A program made the position numbers and the translations under genes. A stretch of 64,000 nt of DNA from Cyrtodaria siliqua (taxonomy: Eukaryota > Mollusca > Bivalvia > Adapedonta > Hiatellidae). The number at the start of each line of letters is the position of its first letter. Within the stretch, counting starts at the first letter, position 1. Shown here piece after piece: positions 12,898 through 24,959 of this stretch. The notes beneath the pieces are model-generated. The model ran no database searches. It had not been told where the DNA came from and saw only the letters and a list, made by a program, of their open reading frames with translations. The DNA is taken from assembly GCA_037043455.1 (NCBI GenBank), contig JAWPHD010001430.1:1-64000 (forward strand). The letters run 5' to 3'.

Positions 12898-14662
12898 CCC
12901 CCGCTTTCACAAAGTGAAGTGGGGGCTATATAGAAATCATGTTGTCCCTAACGTACGGTCGTGTCACGTCCCGTAACGCATTTTTGTCCCATCGCGTCCC
13001 GTAACACATTTTTAATACTTGCATATCTCAAACACTTTCGAACAAACTTCATATACTGATAACAACTGATAACCTTATGTCCCTCTACATCACCCATTAT
13101 TTATTGCCTAATTTATTACAGAATTATGGTCCTTTGTTTGATTTAGAAATTTCCACTCTAATATTGTATGATGACCTGTTAACACATTTCTTCTCAAACA
13201 TTTTCGAATTGATTGTTTCCAAACTTCATGTACAAATAACAACTGATGACCTTATGTTCCTCTACATCTCCCATCATCGATTGCCTAATTTATACAGAAA
13301 TATGGCCCTTTGTTTGACTTAAAATTTTCCACTCTATAATCAACTTCATGATGCTTTCACTTTAAAACTTCATGGATTGTTATTATTACACTTGACATAC
13401 AGTTCACACTTGATGATTATAATGATGTGTCTCTGCATTAATGTTCGATTCTGCAAGTTTTTTTTACAGAATTACGGATCTTTGTTTTACTTAGAATTTT
13501 TTTCACATTGAAAAATTAACAGATATTTGTTTAATGTGAAAAAAATTCTGAGTAAAACAGATATTATTCTTGATTTTGCCCGATCCCTATAGCAAAAAAG
13601 TGGGGATATTCATCCCCTTCAGTGACAGTTCTAGTTACATATGACACACAGTTCATAAATATGATATGTGTCGTCTGCAGCAGAGTTTTTTTGATTCTGC
13701 AATTTGTTGCAGAAATATGGACCTTTGTTTGAAAAAACACCAAAACACCACTAGTATTTTAGACAATTATTATTCTTGATTTTTCACATTTTCATCGGCT
13801 ACTGGTTGTGTACCAGTTATCGTCATTCACCAGATTTCGTCATTATCAATAAAACGCTCAATGTTGTGCTTATTTTTCGACCCCACTTTACAAATCACTA
13901 CACACTATCATCAGACAATTGGAGAGGAAAAAATAGTTTAGAAATGTTAACATACACTCTCAAACCAACTCGTTTACCTATATAAATACCGTTATAAACA
14001 AAACACAATCAGGGGAATCACGCGTTAATGCGCATGCGCAGGAAAATTTCCTTTTAAAATAACTGACCTTTTAAGTCGAACCATTGAATCAATTTGACAT
14101 GCACAAAAAACTAAAAGTATGTGATAAACGAAAACAACTAGTTCACGTCAATCAATTTAAATTTGCGGACAGTTATTTCCCTTTAAATTATGAACATCGA
14201 AGTGAAGTAAATTACATCCGATACCTACAGTTGAAAACAACATTTTAAATTGTAGATATATATTTTTTCTAGATAATTTTTTTTGTGTACTCATATGCAA
14301 TGGTATATTTATGTTTCAATTAATAACTACACACGTTTTCATCATCCCTAACATGGATTTTTCGGTATTAAACTGAACATGATGATAACTACTACATTCA
14401 GCTCAAACGACCGGCCCAGTTCAGTCTATATTTAGTAACGGTCACGTGACACTTGTTACTGAGAATAGGAACAATATAAACACAGAATATTTACGGCAAA
14501 GGGGTTAGCTTCTCTACCGGCAAAAATATTTATGAGATTACTAGTGTTGATTTAGATATATTAAAAAATCAACATAAAAATGACGATATCTGGTATACAG
14601 CCAGTACCTTATAAATTATGAAAAAAGCGGGGATATTCATCACCTTCAGTGATACTTCTAGT
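12898..14662 (+). repeat. Dispersed hairpin-ended element (CCCCCGCTTTCAC family), partly duplicated
   Basis: It starts with a hairpin at 12898-12925 (CCCCCGCTTTCAC, AAA, GTGAAGTGGGGG). The characteristic end (GGGGATATTCATC, CACCTTCAGTGA, TTCTAGTTA) occurs at about 13600-13636 and again at 14630-14662. Motif blocks such as TTACAGAATTATGG recur inside, so the body has been internally duplicated. The 81-codon frame at 13077 only translates this repeat. It is non-autonomous, with superfamily unresolved. Confidence 0.55.
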
Positions 14663-14673
14663 TATCTGCTATA

Positions 14674-15152
14674 CTGAAAGGAAAAAGAAACGCAGGGTGC
14701 GTATTTCCGCTATATATTGTATGTTTAATATGCTACTGCTAATCGAATGGTACAGGGCGACATTAGGCCTGTCCTTTTTAGAAAGAAGGTTTAAACAGCA
14801 CTGAACACACCAATGGTTACCCCTTTAAAGTTTCATTATCGTCAGAATGCGCATTTGGCTCAAGCAGATGAGCAAACTTAGGCTTTAAATGTTGCAATCA
14901 CTTAACATAAAATACAGTACTGAACTGGCTCAATTTTTCAAAGAGGAACTTCAGCATTTATGAATTTCTTGTTACAACGTATACTGTGATTAAAACGTCT
15001 ACAACATCACAGTTGTGTCCTTTCTCTAACTAACTGCACTTTTTTTTTTTACAAAACATCTTGGGATTTTCTTGGAATATATATGGAATTAAGTGTGCAG
15101 TATATGCAATATATAGCGGAAATATGCACCCTGCGTTTCTTTTTCCTTTCTG
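14674..15152. mobile_element. Small TA-flanked TIR element (mariner-like MITE)
   Basis: The left end CTGAAAGGAAAAAGAAACGC and the right end (reverse complement) CAGAAAGGAAAAAGAAACGC match with one difference, and the match continues for ~50 bp (AGGGTGC, TATTTCCGCTATATATTG). TA flanks both ends (14672-14673, 15153-15154). The 479-bp length and lack of a transposase indicate a non-autonomous element. The 100-codon frame at 15061-15363 runs across the right end and is not a credible gene. Confidence 0.7.
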
Positions 15153-15155
15153 TAT

Positions 15156-15545
15156 ATTTTCAGCATTGTCTATTGGACCCGGTGCACTTAGTTTGGATGC
15201 CCATTATTTATTGAGTTTGGATGAGGATACAATAGTGCCAATGATAATAATATCAGCAGCTTCATTAGTAAATGTAGATTTTTGGCATTTTTGGGGTTTG
15301 CATTCAAGGAATTTGAGAATAAAGGAGTGCATTGACTTTATTCTCGAGGAATACCTTTATTGAATCCGATCTTGGACTATTATTATGTTATTGCTATTTG
15401 TTAAATTAAACATTATTTAACTCCACTGCTAGAATTCAAATACCAGCTTCTATAAATCTACAACATGCCTTCATTAATGTCTTTATTGATAGTTCATAAA
15501 TAAATTAATTGTACAGCAGTTAACAACTTGTAAAAACGATACCCA
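15156..15545. other. No recognisable feature
   Basis: The stretch between the MITE and the minisatellite is AT-rich and holds no motif I can name. Confidence 0.4.
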
Positions 15546-15547
15546 TT

Positions 15548-16470
15548 GGGTCTAGTTCACTGTCACCGCAATGGTCTAGGTCACCTCAATGGTCTAGGTC
15601 ACTGCAATGGTCTAGGTCACCGCAATGGTCTAGGACACTGCAATGGTCTAGGCCTAGATCACTGTAAGTGTCTGGATCACCACAATGGTCAAGGTCACCA
15701 CAATAGTATAGGTCACCACAGTGGTCTAGGTCACTGCAATGGTCAAGGTCACTGCACTGCAGTGGTCAAGGTCACTGCAATGGTATAGGTCACCATAATG
15801 GTATAGGTCACTGCAATGGTCTAGTTCACTGGTCTAGGAGATTGCAGTGGTCTAGGTCACCACAATGGTCTATGTCACTGCAATGGTCTAGGTCACCAGC
15901 AATGGTCTAGGTCACCACAGTCATTTAGGTCACCGCAATGGTCTAGGTCACCATAATTGTCAATGTCATTGCAATGGTCTAGGTCACTGCAATGGTCTAG
16001 GTCACTGCAATGATCAAGGTAATTGCATGCAATGGTCTAGGTCAGTGCAATGGTCAAGGTCACCACAATGGTGTAGGTTGCTGCAGTGGTCTAGATCACT
16101 GCAATGGTCAAGGTCACTGCACTGCAATGGTCAAGGTCACTGCAATGGTCAAGGTCAATGTCACTGCAATGGTATAGGTCACTGCAATGGTCTAGTTCAC
16201 TGGTCTAGTAGATTGCAGTGGTCTAGGTCACCACAATGGTCTAAGTCACCAGCAATGGTCTAGTTCACCACAGTCATTTAGGTCATTGCAATGGTCTAGG
16301 TCACTGCAATGGTCTGGATCACTGCAATGATCAAGGTAATTGCACGCAATGGTCTAGGTCAACGCAATGGTCAAGGTCACCACAATGGTCACTGCAATGC
16401 AATGGTCAAGGTCACTGCACTGCAATGGTCAAGGTCACTGCAATGGTCAAGGTCTGCACAATGGTCTAGG
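15548..16470. repeat. Minisatellite, 18-bp unit CAATGGTCTAGGTCACYG
   Basis: About 50 variable copies of the 18-bp unit occur, with variants GGTCAAGGTCACTG and GGTATAGGTCACC. The sub-block at 15770-16020 is repeated with small changes at 16130-16340, showing higher-order duplication. Three histidine/glycine- or serine-rich open frames over it are artefacts of a unit that is a multiple of three. Confidence 0.9.
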
Positions 16471-16499
16471 TATTTTCTGCCAACATCACTTTTGGCTCA

Positions 16500-16755
16500 A
16501 TACCTTCTAATCGCATGTCACAAATTTCGCCGACCAGGTGTAACCAGATAGTTTCTGACCACATGTCACAAGTTTTGTCAACCTGGTGTAACCAGATACT
16601 TTCTGATCGCATGTCATAGGTTTTGCCAACCTGATGTAACAGATATTTTCTGATCACATGTCACAAGTTTCACCAACCTGGTATAACCAGATACTTTCTG
16701 AACAAAATCATGTCACAAGTTTCGCCGACCTGGTATAACCAGATACTGTCACATA
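16500..16755. repeat. Tandem array, ~48-bp unit, five copies
   Basis: CATGTCACAAGTTT occurs at 16514, 16562, 16610, 16657 and 16709, followed each time by CAACCTGGTGTAACCAGATA and TTTCTGA. It directly abuts the 18-bp minisatellite. Confidence 0.85.
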
Positions 16756-16839
16756 GAGAATAGTGCTGAGCTTAGTTTAAGAAGACATAGAGACCTAAAT
16801 GAGAAATGTGCTGAGATGATATGACTTTGGTGACCTAAG

Positions 16840-17406
16840 CAGAGATGCCAACCACTACGATTTGTCCGTATTTTATACGAATTTCTATTCCATTTACCCC
16901 ACTACGACCAGTTTGCATGCAACTACGAATTTCACAAAAAAATAAATAATAAAAAATAAGAAATAAAATTTCAATGACTGAATTAGGAAATGTTCTATGA
17001 CTAACATAATTGAAACCATGATAACTAATAACTCTTAAATGTACATACACTCTAGTATAAATACTGATCACTGATTGTCAGTGAGATGACATTTCAGTCA
17101 CTTGTTATAAAACAGTAGAACGACTACTCTAGTAATTTTACTGATTGCCAGAGTGATGTGACATTTCATGTTGTGTTTCAGTGTAACATGATTAAAAATA
17201 GCTTGACTTTTCAGCATATATCAGTGTCATTTTTGGCCATAGAATGCAGGAGATTGCATCTCAGAATCAAAAATTGTCTCGGTGGGGTGGGGGGGGGGTG
17301 GGGGCGGGGCATGCCCTCGAAGCCCCCTAGCACCTTCGTGACCCTCGCACTACAAATTTAACAACCAATGACTACAGATTGCATCCAAACAGTGTTGGCA
17401 TCTCTG
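16840..17406. mobile_element. hAT-like MITE
   Basis: The left end CAGAGATGCCAACCA and the right end (reverse complement) CAGAGATGCCAACA are typical hAT-style CAGRG termini. The flanking sequence CCTAAG is present on both sides (16834-16839 and 17407-17412); hAT duplications are normally 8 bp, so two bases may have diverged. It contains a G-rich patch at 17280-17310 and no transposase, so it is non-autonomous. Confidence 0.7.
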
Positions 17407-17412
17407 CCTAAG

Positions 17413-18285
17413 GGAGATTTAAAATAAGTTTGGTAAACTCAAGTTTCAGTTGATCTGTGAAGTTGGTGGTTAAAGGAATTTGTACTGTGTTGTCTTGGGT
17501 TGCCTTGATAACCCTCAGGAAGTTTGCAACTGTTTACCATGAATTAAAATAAATATTTTAATAAAATATGGCTTAAGATTTTCAGCTTTATATTTATACC
17601 ACATTTTATTGATTTGTACAAATGCACCATCTACAAGCCTTATTATTTTCGGAAGAGCAATAATTCTCCAATCAAGAAACCAATCTCCGAAATAGGATGC
17701 GTCTCTTTAGACATTGGATATTAGTAATTATTTTATTATAGATGAGACATAGATTTCTTGAGAATTACTCTGACGCTGTTATTATACGGGTCTTAGTACA
17801 AGACACCCCAGTTACATAGCAGCCCTATATTAATTGAGCCTAAGATTGTTTCAGCTAGAGCCAGTTTTTTATTTAAAGCACTTTATTTGGATCTGATAGA
17901 AATTCTTCAAATTGTTAGCTTTATGAAGCACAGATGACTGATAAAAATTAGTGTCACTACAGACAAGATTAATAGAAATGTTCATATTGAGTCCAATAAA
18001 CTCGAAAGGCACTTCAGTGAAATCTATCATGTGGATTGCCTCCACTATTTAACTCATACAGAGGCTTGGTTCTTCATTAACTTATTATCATGAAGGTTGA
18101 CGACTAATGTCATTCAAGTAAATATTATAGAGGCATCAAACTGGGTTACACCCCTTTTGTTCTGGCATGTAAGGGTCCACTTTTTGTTACATGGAATTAG
18201 CTGTGGCCCCAGTGGATGACATAATGGAGATTTGTCCACGTTTCCAGTTATCTACTTTTAATTGTCGCTTCTCATCCAGTACAAA
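17413..18285. other. No recognisable feature
   Basis: AT-rich sequence with no open frame above ~60 codons and no repeat that I could pair. Confidence 0.5.
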
Positions 18286-18288
18286 TTA

Positions 18289-18443
18289 AATGGTAACAAA
18301 TATATACCTAATGGTAACAAATATATACCTAATGGTAACAAATATATACCTAATGGTAACAAATATATACCTAATGGTAACAAATATATACCTAATGGTA
18401 ACAAATATATACCTAATGGTAACAAATATATACCTAATGGTAA
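18289..18443. repeat. Near-perfect minisatellite, 21-bp unit, seven copies
   Basis: Seven essentially identical copies of AATGGTAACAAATATATACC plus T, then a partial copy. Because the unit is seven codons long without stops in several frames, it creates a (NGNKYIP)n frame on plus and PLGIYLL-type and IRYIFVT-type frames on minus. Near identity implies recent expansion, so it is likely polymorphic. Confidence 0.95.
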
Positions 18444-18444
18444 T

Positions 18445-20274
18445 GTCCACATGAATGATTGGAATAAAGATAAAGTCCAAGTTTGCCAAGTTAATATTTG
18501 TAATGATATTTGTAATGTTTCTTAGCTTAAATCTCTGAGGTTAATCTTTTTCAGTTCAAAAATTGCATAAAATCATGACAAATCAAGTTCATGACATAGG
18601 GACGTAACATGAAATCATCCCAAAACATTGGTGCTTAGTAGTCACTTTACATAACATATGCCAAGATATTTCCTTTATTTTCAGACAAAGCAAAACTAAA
18701 GCAAAAATTATTTGTTTACCCCTTTAACAGAAAAAGTGTATAATTATCTGCAGGAAAAATAGATAAACCAAAAAACAACAACTTGAAAACAAATCCTTTG
18801 AATTCCTTTGAAAAATCCAATTTGTGACCATTTTAGTCTGGAATGTCGAATGATGTAAGATCTGTACACATAATGGAGAATATTTCTCTGTGGACATTCT
18901 CAAGCCTGCAGAAGTTTGAGTTTGATTAACATATTCTATATAAGGATTGCCCAGTTTGAACATAACAGAGTGTTTCATTACTGTTCTTAGAAATTGGGAA
19001 TTTGATAAAATTTGGTGAAAAAAAGATTTAACCTTCGAGAAGTATACAAAATAAAAAAATGTTACTTGGAATCTCTACTTTTACCTTGGTTTTCTAAGGA
19101 CAAAATTTGCCAACACAAAGTTGTGTGGAAAATCTCAGTCCAGCGGAGTATTAATTATGATGTGGAAGACATTGAACTAGTGATGTTCACCAAAGTGTAA
19201 AAGTGATCATATGATTATTAGGAAATAATTACATGATTAAATATTTACCAATATGTCATCAAATATCTGTTACAATTTCTTCCTAAAATCTTCCTCAATT
19301 CCAGGAAACTTATATTTAGAATATCGACTGACTAGATTATGCATGATGAAATATTTAGAAACAAAGTTTACTAAGTAGTATTTTAATGATGGAACTTTTT
19401 TTATGTATAAATGGTAACTTCTTCTCATTTTATTTTGTTTACATTACATGTGGTGTAATAATGTTAATAGTTAAATGAATGAATATTACGTCTGGAAAAT
19501 CTTATTTTTATATTTAAACAATGACTTATAATCTTGCTGGCTGACAAATAAACTTATTTACTCCACTTTCAAATTGAAATCAGCGTGTATTGACAGGAAT
19601 TGGAATTGATGAAGATGTTCTAATTGATGTTTCTTGGCAGATTTCTAAGCGTAATCTGTGGACAATCAAATTATTAATTAAATGACATATCTACAATATA
19701 GATCACAAAAGCAGGAAAACTTACCTTCAAGTTGCTTTAAGGTATGGAGACTGATTACTGAAAAAGCTGGTGTCACTGAAATATGCATTAATATTTGCAA
19801 ACAGATCTTCACATGGAATCATGACTGAAAGATGTGTGTACCTACCTTAAACAGCAACAATGGAATTATAAAAAAATATAACGGGGGGAAAAAAAAAAGG
19901 AAAAATGATTAACAAATACTGCTACAGGGAAGAGGTATAAACACATTATTTTATGTTAAACGAAATACAGTTTTGTGTCCTATCACCTCCCAGGTGTAAG
20001 GTGTGAGAGCTGTGATGGTTTTATTTTCTGTACCTACCATAGACACCCAGCTATAATAGTACTGGTAGAGTATGTGGCACGATGCCAGTTCCCACTTTCC
20101 ATGCAGTGAGGTTTCTGAAGACATTATGCAGTGCCTGCATAAACAACCGCCATCTTAAAAATTCAATTGACTTAACCTTTATTAACACATTTTCATGCAT
20201 AAAACTCAACAAAGATATCATAATTTTTGTAACCACTACCTATTTTTTGTGATTTGTGCAACCATTCTTAGAGC
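18445..20274. other. AT-rich stretch without recognisable gene
   Basis: Short frames (60-84 codons) at 18724-18978 and 19012-19200 lack family motifs, and splice-bounded exons are not evident. Confidence 0.5.
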
Positions 20275-20338
20275 TTGCCGTATATGGCAGCTTAGCACCT
20301 GCCACCTTGCCGTATATGGCAGCTTAGCACCTGCCACC
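20275..20338. repeat. Perfect tandem duplication of a 32-bp segment
   Basis: TTGCCGTATATGGCAGCTTA followed by GCACCTGCCACC occurs twice in direct succession. Confidence 0.95.
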
Positions 20339-20339
20339 T

Positions 20340-21212
20340 AGTATGGTTCTCTGAGCCATCTGCTTCCTCTAGAGATGGACAAATTGTTTTTAGCATGGTG
20401 AACTTGTTCACCAAGCTTTAGTAACCATTTTTTTTCAAGAATCCTAACTACAGCCTCACTGATGAATCAACGCATTGCCTGAAAAAGAAGACCCATATTT
20501 TAACAGGTGTTTCTTCTTTTCTAGTGCAGATACAAATAAGGTAATGTCATTTAGAAATTTCAAATAATTTCCTCGATACATTGTTTAAGTTATATATTGT
20601 TTATGTAGTAGCTATTTCATCTATTGTTCCATCGTTTTTCTGTGCGTTCTATAAATAGATAAATCGTCATCATCACGTGATTATCACGTGATCTTGCGTA
20701 AAATGTATTCACACTGTATTGTTCTCCTAGGATAGTGTATTGAGATTTGTAACTAGTTAATTTTATAATTTATTTCTCTTGCAACACCATCAAATGCATA
20801 TCTTCCATCTTTCTTGGATTTATATATTTAAGAAATATACATGGCCTTTATAGTCTTCATATAATATTTAATAGGTTTGGTCAGTAATGGTTATCACATA
20901 AGCTACTATCCTTTGTAAAAAGTTGTTGCTGCCCATTCTCCGGAATAAGATTTTTAGCTTACTTTGTAGTATGAAGTGTAATATTCTTAAGTTTTTACCT
21001 CCCTTGCTATGAAGTTAAAATGACTGATTCGGTAATAAAATAATTCTGAATACTTGTGCCAATCGTGTCGGCAAGACCGAATGCAAATCAACAAGATCTG
21101 ACTGGGTATATATGTTGTCATTTGATCCCGAGTGACTATTTTTAGACTTCGGGTCTATTTGGACACTCCGGTTTTAGAATAAGTCCCATTATAGTTCATC
21201 AAAATTTGTAAA
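20340..21212. other. No gene; paired CACGTG E-boxes
   Basis: At 20672-20692 the sequence ATCACGTGATTATCACGTGAT holds two E-box palindromes 11 bp apart. Without a nearby gene this may be chance. Nothing else is recognisable. Confidence 0.4.
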
Positions 21213-21291
21213 GGATTGTTAGCTCAGTCGGGCGGCAGTCCCAGAAAATTATAAAGCGAGCGGATTGGGTTCGAATCTGAGCAGGACCCAA
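21213..21291 (+). repeat. tRNA-like remnant
   Basis: TTAGCTCAGTCGGGCGG resembles an A box with its D arm, and GGGTTCGAATCTGAGC resembles a B box with its T arm, about 44 bp apart. The acceptor stem GGATTG... does not pair cleanly with the 3' end, and the anticodon arm is poor. It is more likely a tRNA-derived SINE fragment or tRNA pseudogene than a working tRNA. Confidence 0.45.
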
Positions 21292-21292
21292 T

Positions 21293-22465
21293 TTTTTTAT
21301 TCTAATTTTATTATTTTTTTAGGTAAAAATGTTTGTTTAATTCAATGCCCAATGGTCTTACATCAGGATTTTTCTAGAAACATCTTAAATTATAAAATTG
21401 TTCCAGTTCACGATATAAAACACTATCAATCAAAATGTGAAGCTAGAACCATTTTGTTAATGTCTACACCATATAGCTAGGATGGAATCGCACGTAATAT
21501 GCTGAAATTAACCCTGGTGCGTCACCTAGGAAAGCACATATTAATGTGCAGAATGAATTTCTTCGCAAATAAAAGATTTTGTAGGCTCATTATGTTTTGG
21601 TCATGTAGAATAAAACATATTAATATTTGTCAATTTTAAATCGGACACCTAGACCCCCATAAAAAGCCTGATGTACTCCCTTTAAGACTTAAGTCGGAAA
21701 ACAAATTGTGTGTGTGTTGTGTGTTGGGTGGGGTGGGGAGGAGGGGGGTGGGGGTGGTTTAAAAGATTTTGCTGTCAAACATTCTTCAATGTGCAAACGT
21801 GGAACAAGCGGGACTCGAACGTATGACTATAGCATTGAGAGATATACATTACACAAACAGCAGTAGATCTAAACACAAATATGTTACATTTTATTACAAT
21901 TTTCAAATTTCATGCAAAACTGATTGAATTATATTCTGTTAAGGCCAAAACACAAATATGTTTAAAAACAAAACAAAGCAACAACAAAACGAAGGGGTAA
22001 AAAGTTGTTGTGTCGGGGGTAAAAACGGCGATTCTGTTGGGTGACAGGAAACAAAAACACTTTCTCGTTTAGGCCTAAGATAGTAAACGGAATTTACCCT
22101 GACTTTGGTGAACTTTGGTGATTATTGTCAACAAACGATTTGTCGACTTAAAAATAAATCCACGTAAAAATTACAATTATTGTTATTAAATATATGTATT
22201 ATTATTAAGAAGAGTTGACACATTTTCAGTCCATCCATGTCATGCGTGATTGGTAAGAAATCTTTTATTACATGGATGCACAAATCATAGTTCACCATGC
22301 TCTCAGTACCTTTGGTACTTTGATTGAGATATGTTGTTAAAATTGGGGAATTTCACTTTGTTTACAAGATAAACTTCAACATTACTACCAGACTGATTTT
22401 CATGACATTTTATTTGAAGACTGATTGTTACAATAAGATGAAGCACAAGATTTACACAGAACAGA
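21293..22465. other. No recognisable gene; G-rich patch
   Basis: A GT/GGGT-rich tract lies at 21708-21758. The rest is AT-rich without motifs. Confidence 0.5.
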
Positions 22466-22466
22466 A

Positions 22467-23092
22467 GTATAGGTCAGGTCCAGTCTCTGTTACAACATGC
22501 ATAGGTCAGTTCCAGTCTCTGATACAACATGCATAGGTCAGGTCCAGTCTCTGTTATAACATGCATATGTCAGATCCAGTCTCTGTTACAACATGCATAG
22601 GTCAGGTCCAGCCTCTGTTACAACATGCATAGGTCAGGTCCAGTCTCTTGTTACAACATGCATAACAGAAATATAGGTCAGGTCCAGTCTCTGTTACAAC
22701 ATGCATAGGTCAGGTCCAGTCTCTTTTACAACATGCATGGGTCAGGTCCAGTCTCTTTTACAACATGCATAGGTCAGGTCCAGTCTCTTTTACATCATGC
22801 ATAGGTCAGGTCCAGTCTCTGTTACAACATGCATAAGTCAGGTCCAGTCTCTGTTACAACATGCATAACAGAAGTATAGGCAGGTCCAGTCTCTGTTACA
22901 ACATGTATAGGTCAGGTCCAGTCTCTGTTACAACATGCATATCAGAAGTATAGGCAGGTCCAGCCTCTGTTACAACATGCATAGGTCAGGTCCAGTCTCT
23001 GTTACAACATGCATAGGTCAGGTCCAGTCTCTGATACAACATGCATATCAGAAGTATAGGTCAGGTCCAGTCTCTGTTACAACATGCATATC
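22467..23092. repeat. Minisatellite, ~32-bp unit, about 19 copies
   Basis: The unit is ATAGGTCAGGTCCAGTCTCT then GTTACAACATGC. Some copies are separated by an inserted CAGAAGT phrase, producing a longer composite unit several times. There are no variable spacers, so this is not a CRISPR array. Confidence 0.92.
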
Positions 23093-23208
23093 TTTCTCCT
23101 TTCTTGCACTATTTTCACTAAAATCCACAAGAATGTTCTTATCTATCATCATTTGCAACATTTTGGGTTGTTGTGACCTACTGTGGACCAAATGTAGGTC
23201 ACATCCTA

Positions 23209-24340
23209 TTGGTCTATAGATAACTTACGACAACATTACAATTGCAATAACTCAACTTGCCTTAATCCACGAATGGAAAAAACTTCCCCAAATCCCCTTC
23301 CCGGGTCTCCCGGGGCTCCCGGCTAGAGAGCCGCCAAATACACCTGGACATGCAGAGTTACATCCTCTTCCATTTGTGCGCCCCCAATAATGGTCAGGTA
23401 AATCATACTGCTCAAAAATATGTGTTCTTTTTCAGCATTATGATGGTTTTAATTTTTTTATTACTTTAATTTTCTTCCCTTATGTTATTTTTTTATAAGC
23501 GTAGTTGATATTCTTACCCTGACTTTTGTTCTTTCGCCGTGCCAGGCATTAGTTTTCCCTTACTTAGACGGCTTAAGTTTTCTTCCTGAGGTATGGGCGG
23601 AATGCTTAGGTCTAAAAATATTTGTCCTGGTTATGGTGAGGGCCACCTAATGCAGCATCTAGTTTCTTCTGAAGGGTGCTATAATCACAGTTAGTGTTTT
23701 CGGCACTTTCTTTTCTTTTTCAGTGTCATGTCGGACACGCCTCCGCACGCAGATGAGTCCTTCCTAATGAAGGCCTAGTCACCTTCTGAAGGAGTGGATT
23801 CTCTGTCGGAGCGTGAAGTATCGGGAGAGATACTTCATGGTAATGGCGAGGGCCACCGTAAGAAGCATGTGGTTTCTTCTTACGGGCTCGGCTCACTGGT
23901 ATCAGTGATAAGAAGAAAAGAAAAAGAAAAAAGTCTGCAAAGCTTGAAGTATTGGGCCTGATACTTCATGGTAATGGCGAGGGCCACCGAAAGAAGCATG
24001 TAGTTGGGGCTCGACTCCCATACCAGACATAAGAAGTTGCGTACGCCTTACTTCTGCACACAGTAACAGTGTTTCAGCTAGTGAGGGCCCTGGGATCACA
24101 GTTACCTAGTAGCCTTCTGGTGACTTCTTAAGCATTGTCTGCCAATGTTCTCGATTTTAGAAGTTTTTGTTTTTGTTTTTGAATGCTTTTGTATCATTAA
24201 AATAGCTGTGTTTACTAAATGTTGTTCAGAGTATTAAAAGTATATTCTTCTCGTGGTCTTGCTAAATACCCACTACAGGAGTTTGATACTTGTCTTAAAC
24301 TAAAGATTCTTAGTGAATTGCTTATGTTCTTATTCTGTCC
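23209..24340 (+). repeat. 5' region of the composite/LINE with direct repeats
   Basis: The inverted end is followed by three direct copies of a block containing GAGGGCCACC, AGCATGTAG and TTTCTTCT (near 23635, 23850 and 23975). Portions are also found, reverse complemented, at 31140-31200 and 45890-46110. A strong acceptor-like tract (TTCTTTTCTTTTTCAG) ends near 23726, just before an ATG. The last 200 bp (24125-24340) match the minus strand of 45890-46110, so this is family 5' sequence rather than unique DNA. Confidence 0.55.
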
Positions 24341-24360
24341 TTATGTTCTTTTTCTGTCCT

Positions 24361-24942
24361 TCATCTGGCAAATCATATGCCGATGCGAGTAGGGTTGAGA
24401 AACCAGCTACCAGGTCTATCACGGTGCAGACCATGTTAACTTGGCCAATAGATTCCGACAAGTTTGCTACTATTCCACTCTCTGTTCAGAAATCCTCTAA
24501 AACATCTTCAGCCTCTCAAACTGTGGTCCTCTTAAATAAGCCTTCTGTAGCTCCCAAACCTCTTGTGGCTTCCAAGCCTAAAACTCAACTTCAACTATAT
24601 CCTCAACAACTCCTACATCTACTGCATCTACTTCATCTATTTCGAAATCGACGGACTCTGGTGCAACCAAGAGTCCACCAAACCCAACTAACTCTTCCAA
24701 ACGTTTGTCAAATCCGTCGAACACTCTCAAGAGTTTGTCACCAAGTAGAACAGAAAGAAGAACAAGAAAAAAAGAAAACTCCCGGGTTAGGGAAGCAGTC
24801 AAAAGGATCTGATGATCCGATTGAACTGCACAACAGATTTGGAGACTTTGAGATGGAGGTTGATGATCCAGCACGTCTGGAACTCCCAAAGTCTCCAAGG
24901 TCTGCCAAACCCAACGGCCATAAACCCGTACTTCCGCCTTAG
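24361..24942 (+). pseudogene. LINE ORF1 (gag-like) C-terminal remnant
   Basis: The plus frame runs SSGKSYADASRVEKPATRS, then a stretch rich in Ser, Thr, Pro and Lys, ending at the TAG at 24940-24942, just before the endonuclease reading begins. A SYA-type motif followed by low-complexity Ser/Pro sequence is common at the end of I-clade ORF1. A frameshift near 24590 seems likely: the upstream KPKTQ frame shifts to a Leu-rich reading, while the +1 reading is STSTISSTTPTST. The start is lost or upstream of a stop, as an ATG at 23730 soon meets TAG. No zinc knuckle is visible. It is not functional as it stands. Confidence 0.5.
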
Positions 24943-24959
24943 AGACATCAAAATCAAAT

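Noticed and set aside
13077..13322. 81-residue plus frame
   Set aside because: It translates the CTTTCACAAAGTGAAG dispersed repeat and its internal duplicates; not a gene.
18258..18525. Repeat proteins NGNKYIP (plus) and PLGIYLL-type (minus)
   Set aside because: Seven-codon period of a 21-bp minisatellite; open in several frames at once.
20672..20692. Paired CACGTG motifs as a promoter element
   Set aside because: No downstream gene, TATA or initiator context; kept only as a note.
22467..23092. Regular ~32-bp repeats considered as a CRISPR array
   Set aside because: Units are directly contiguous with no unique spacers, and the context is eukaryotic.
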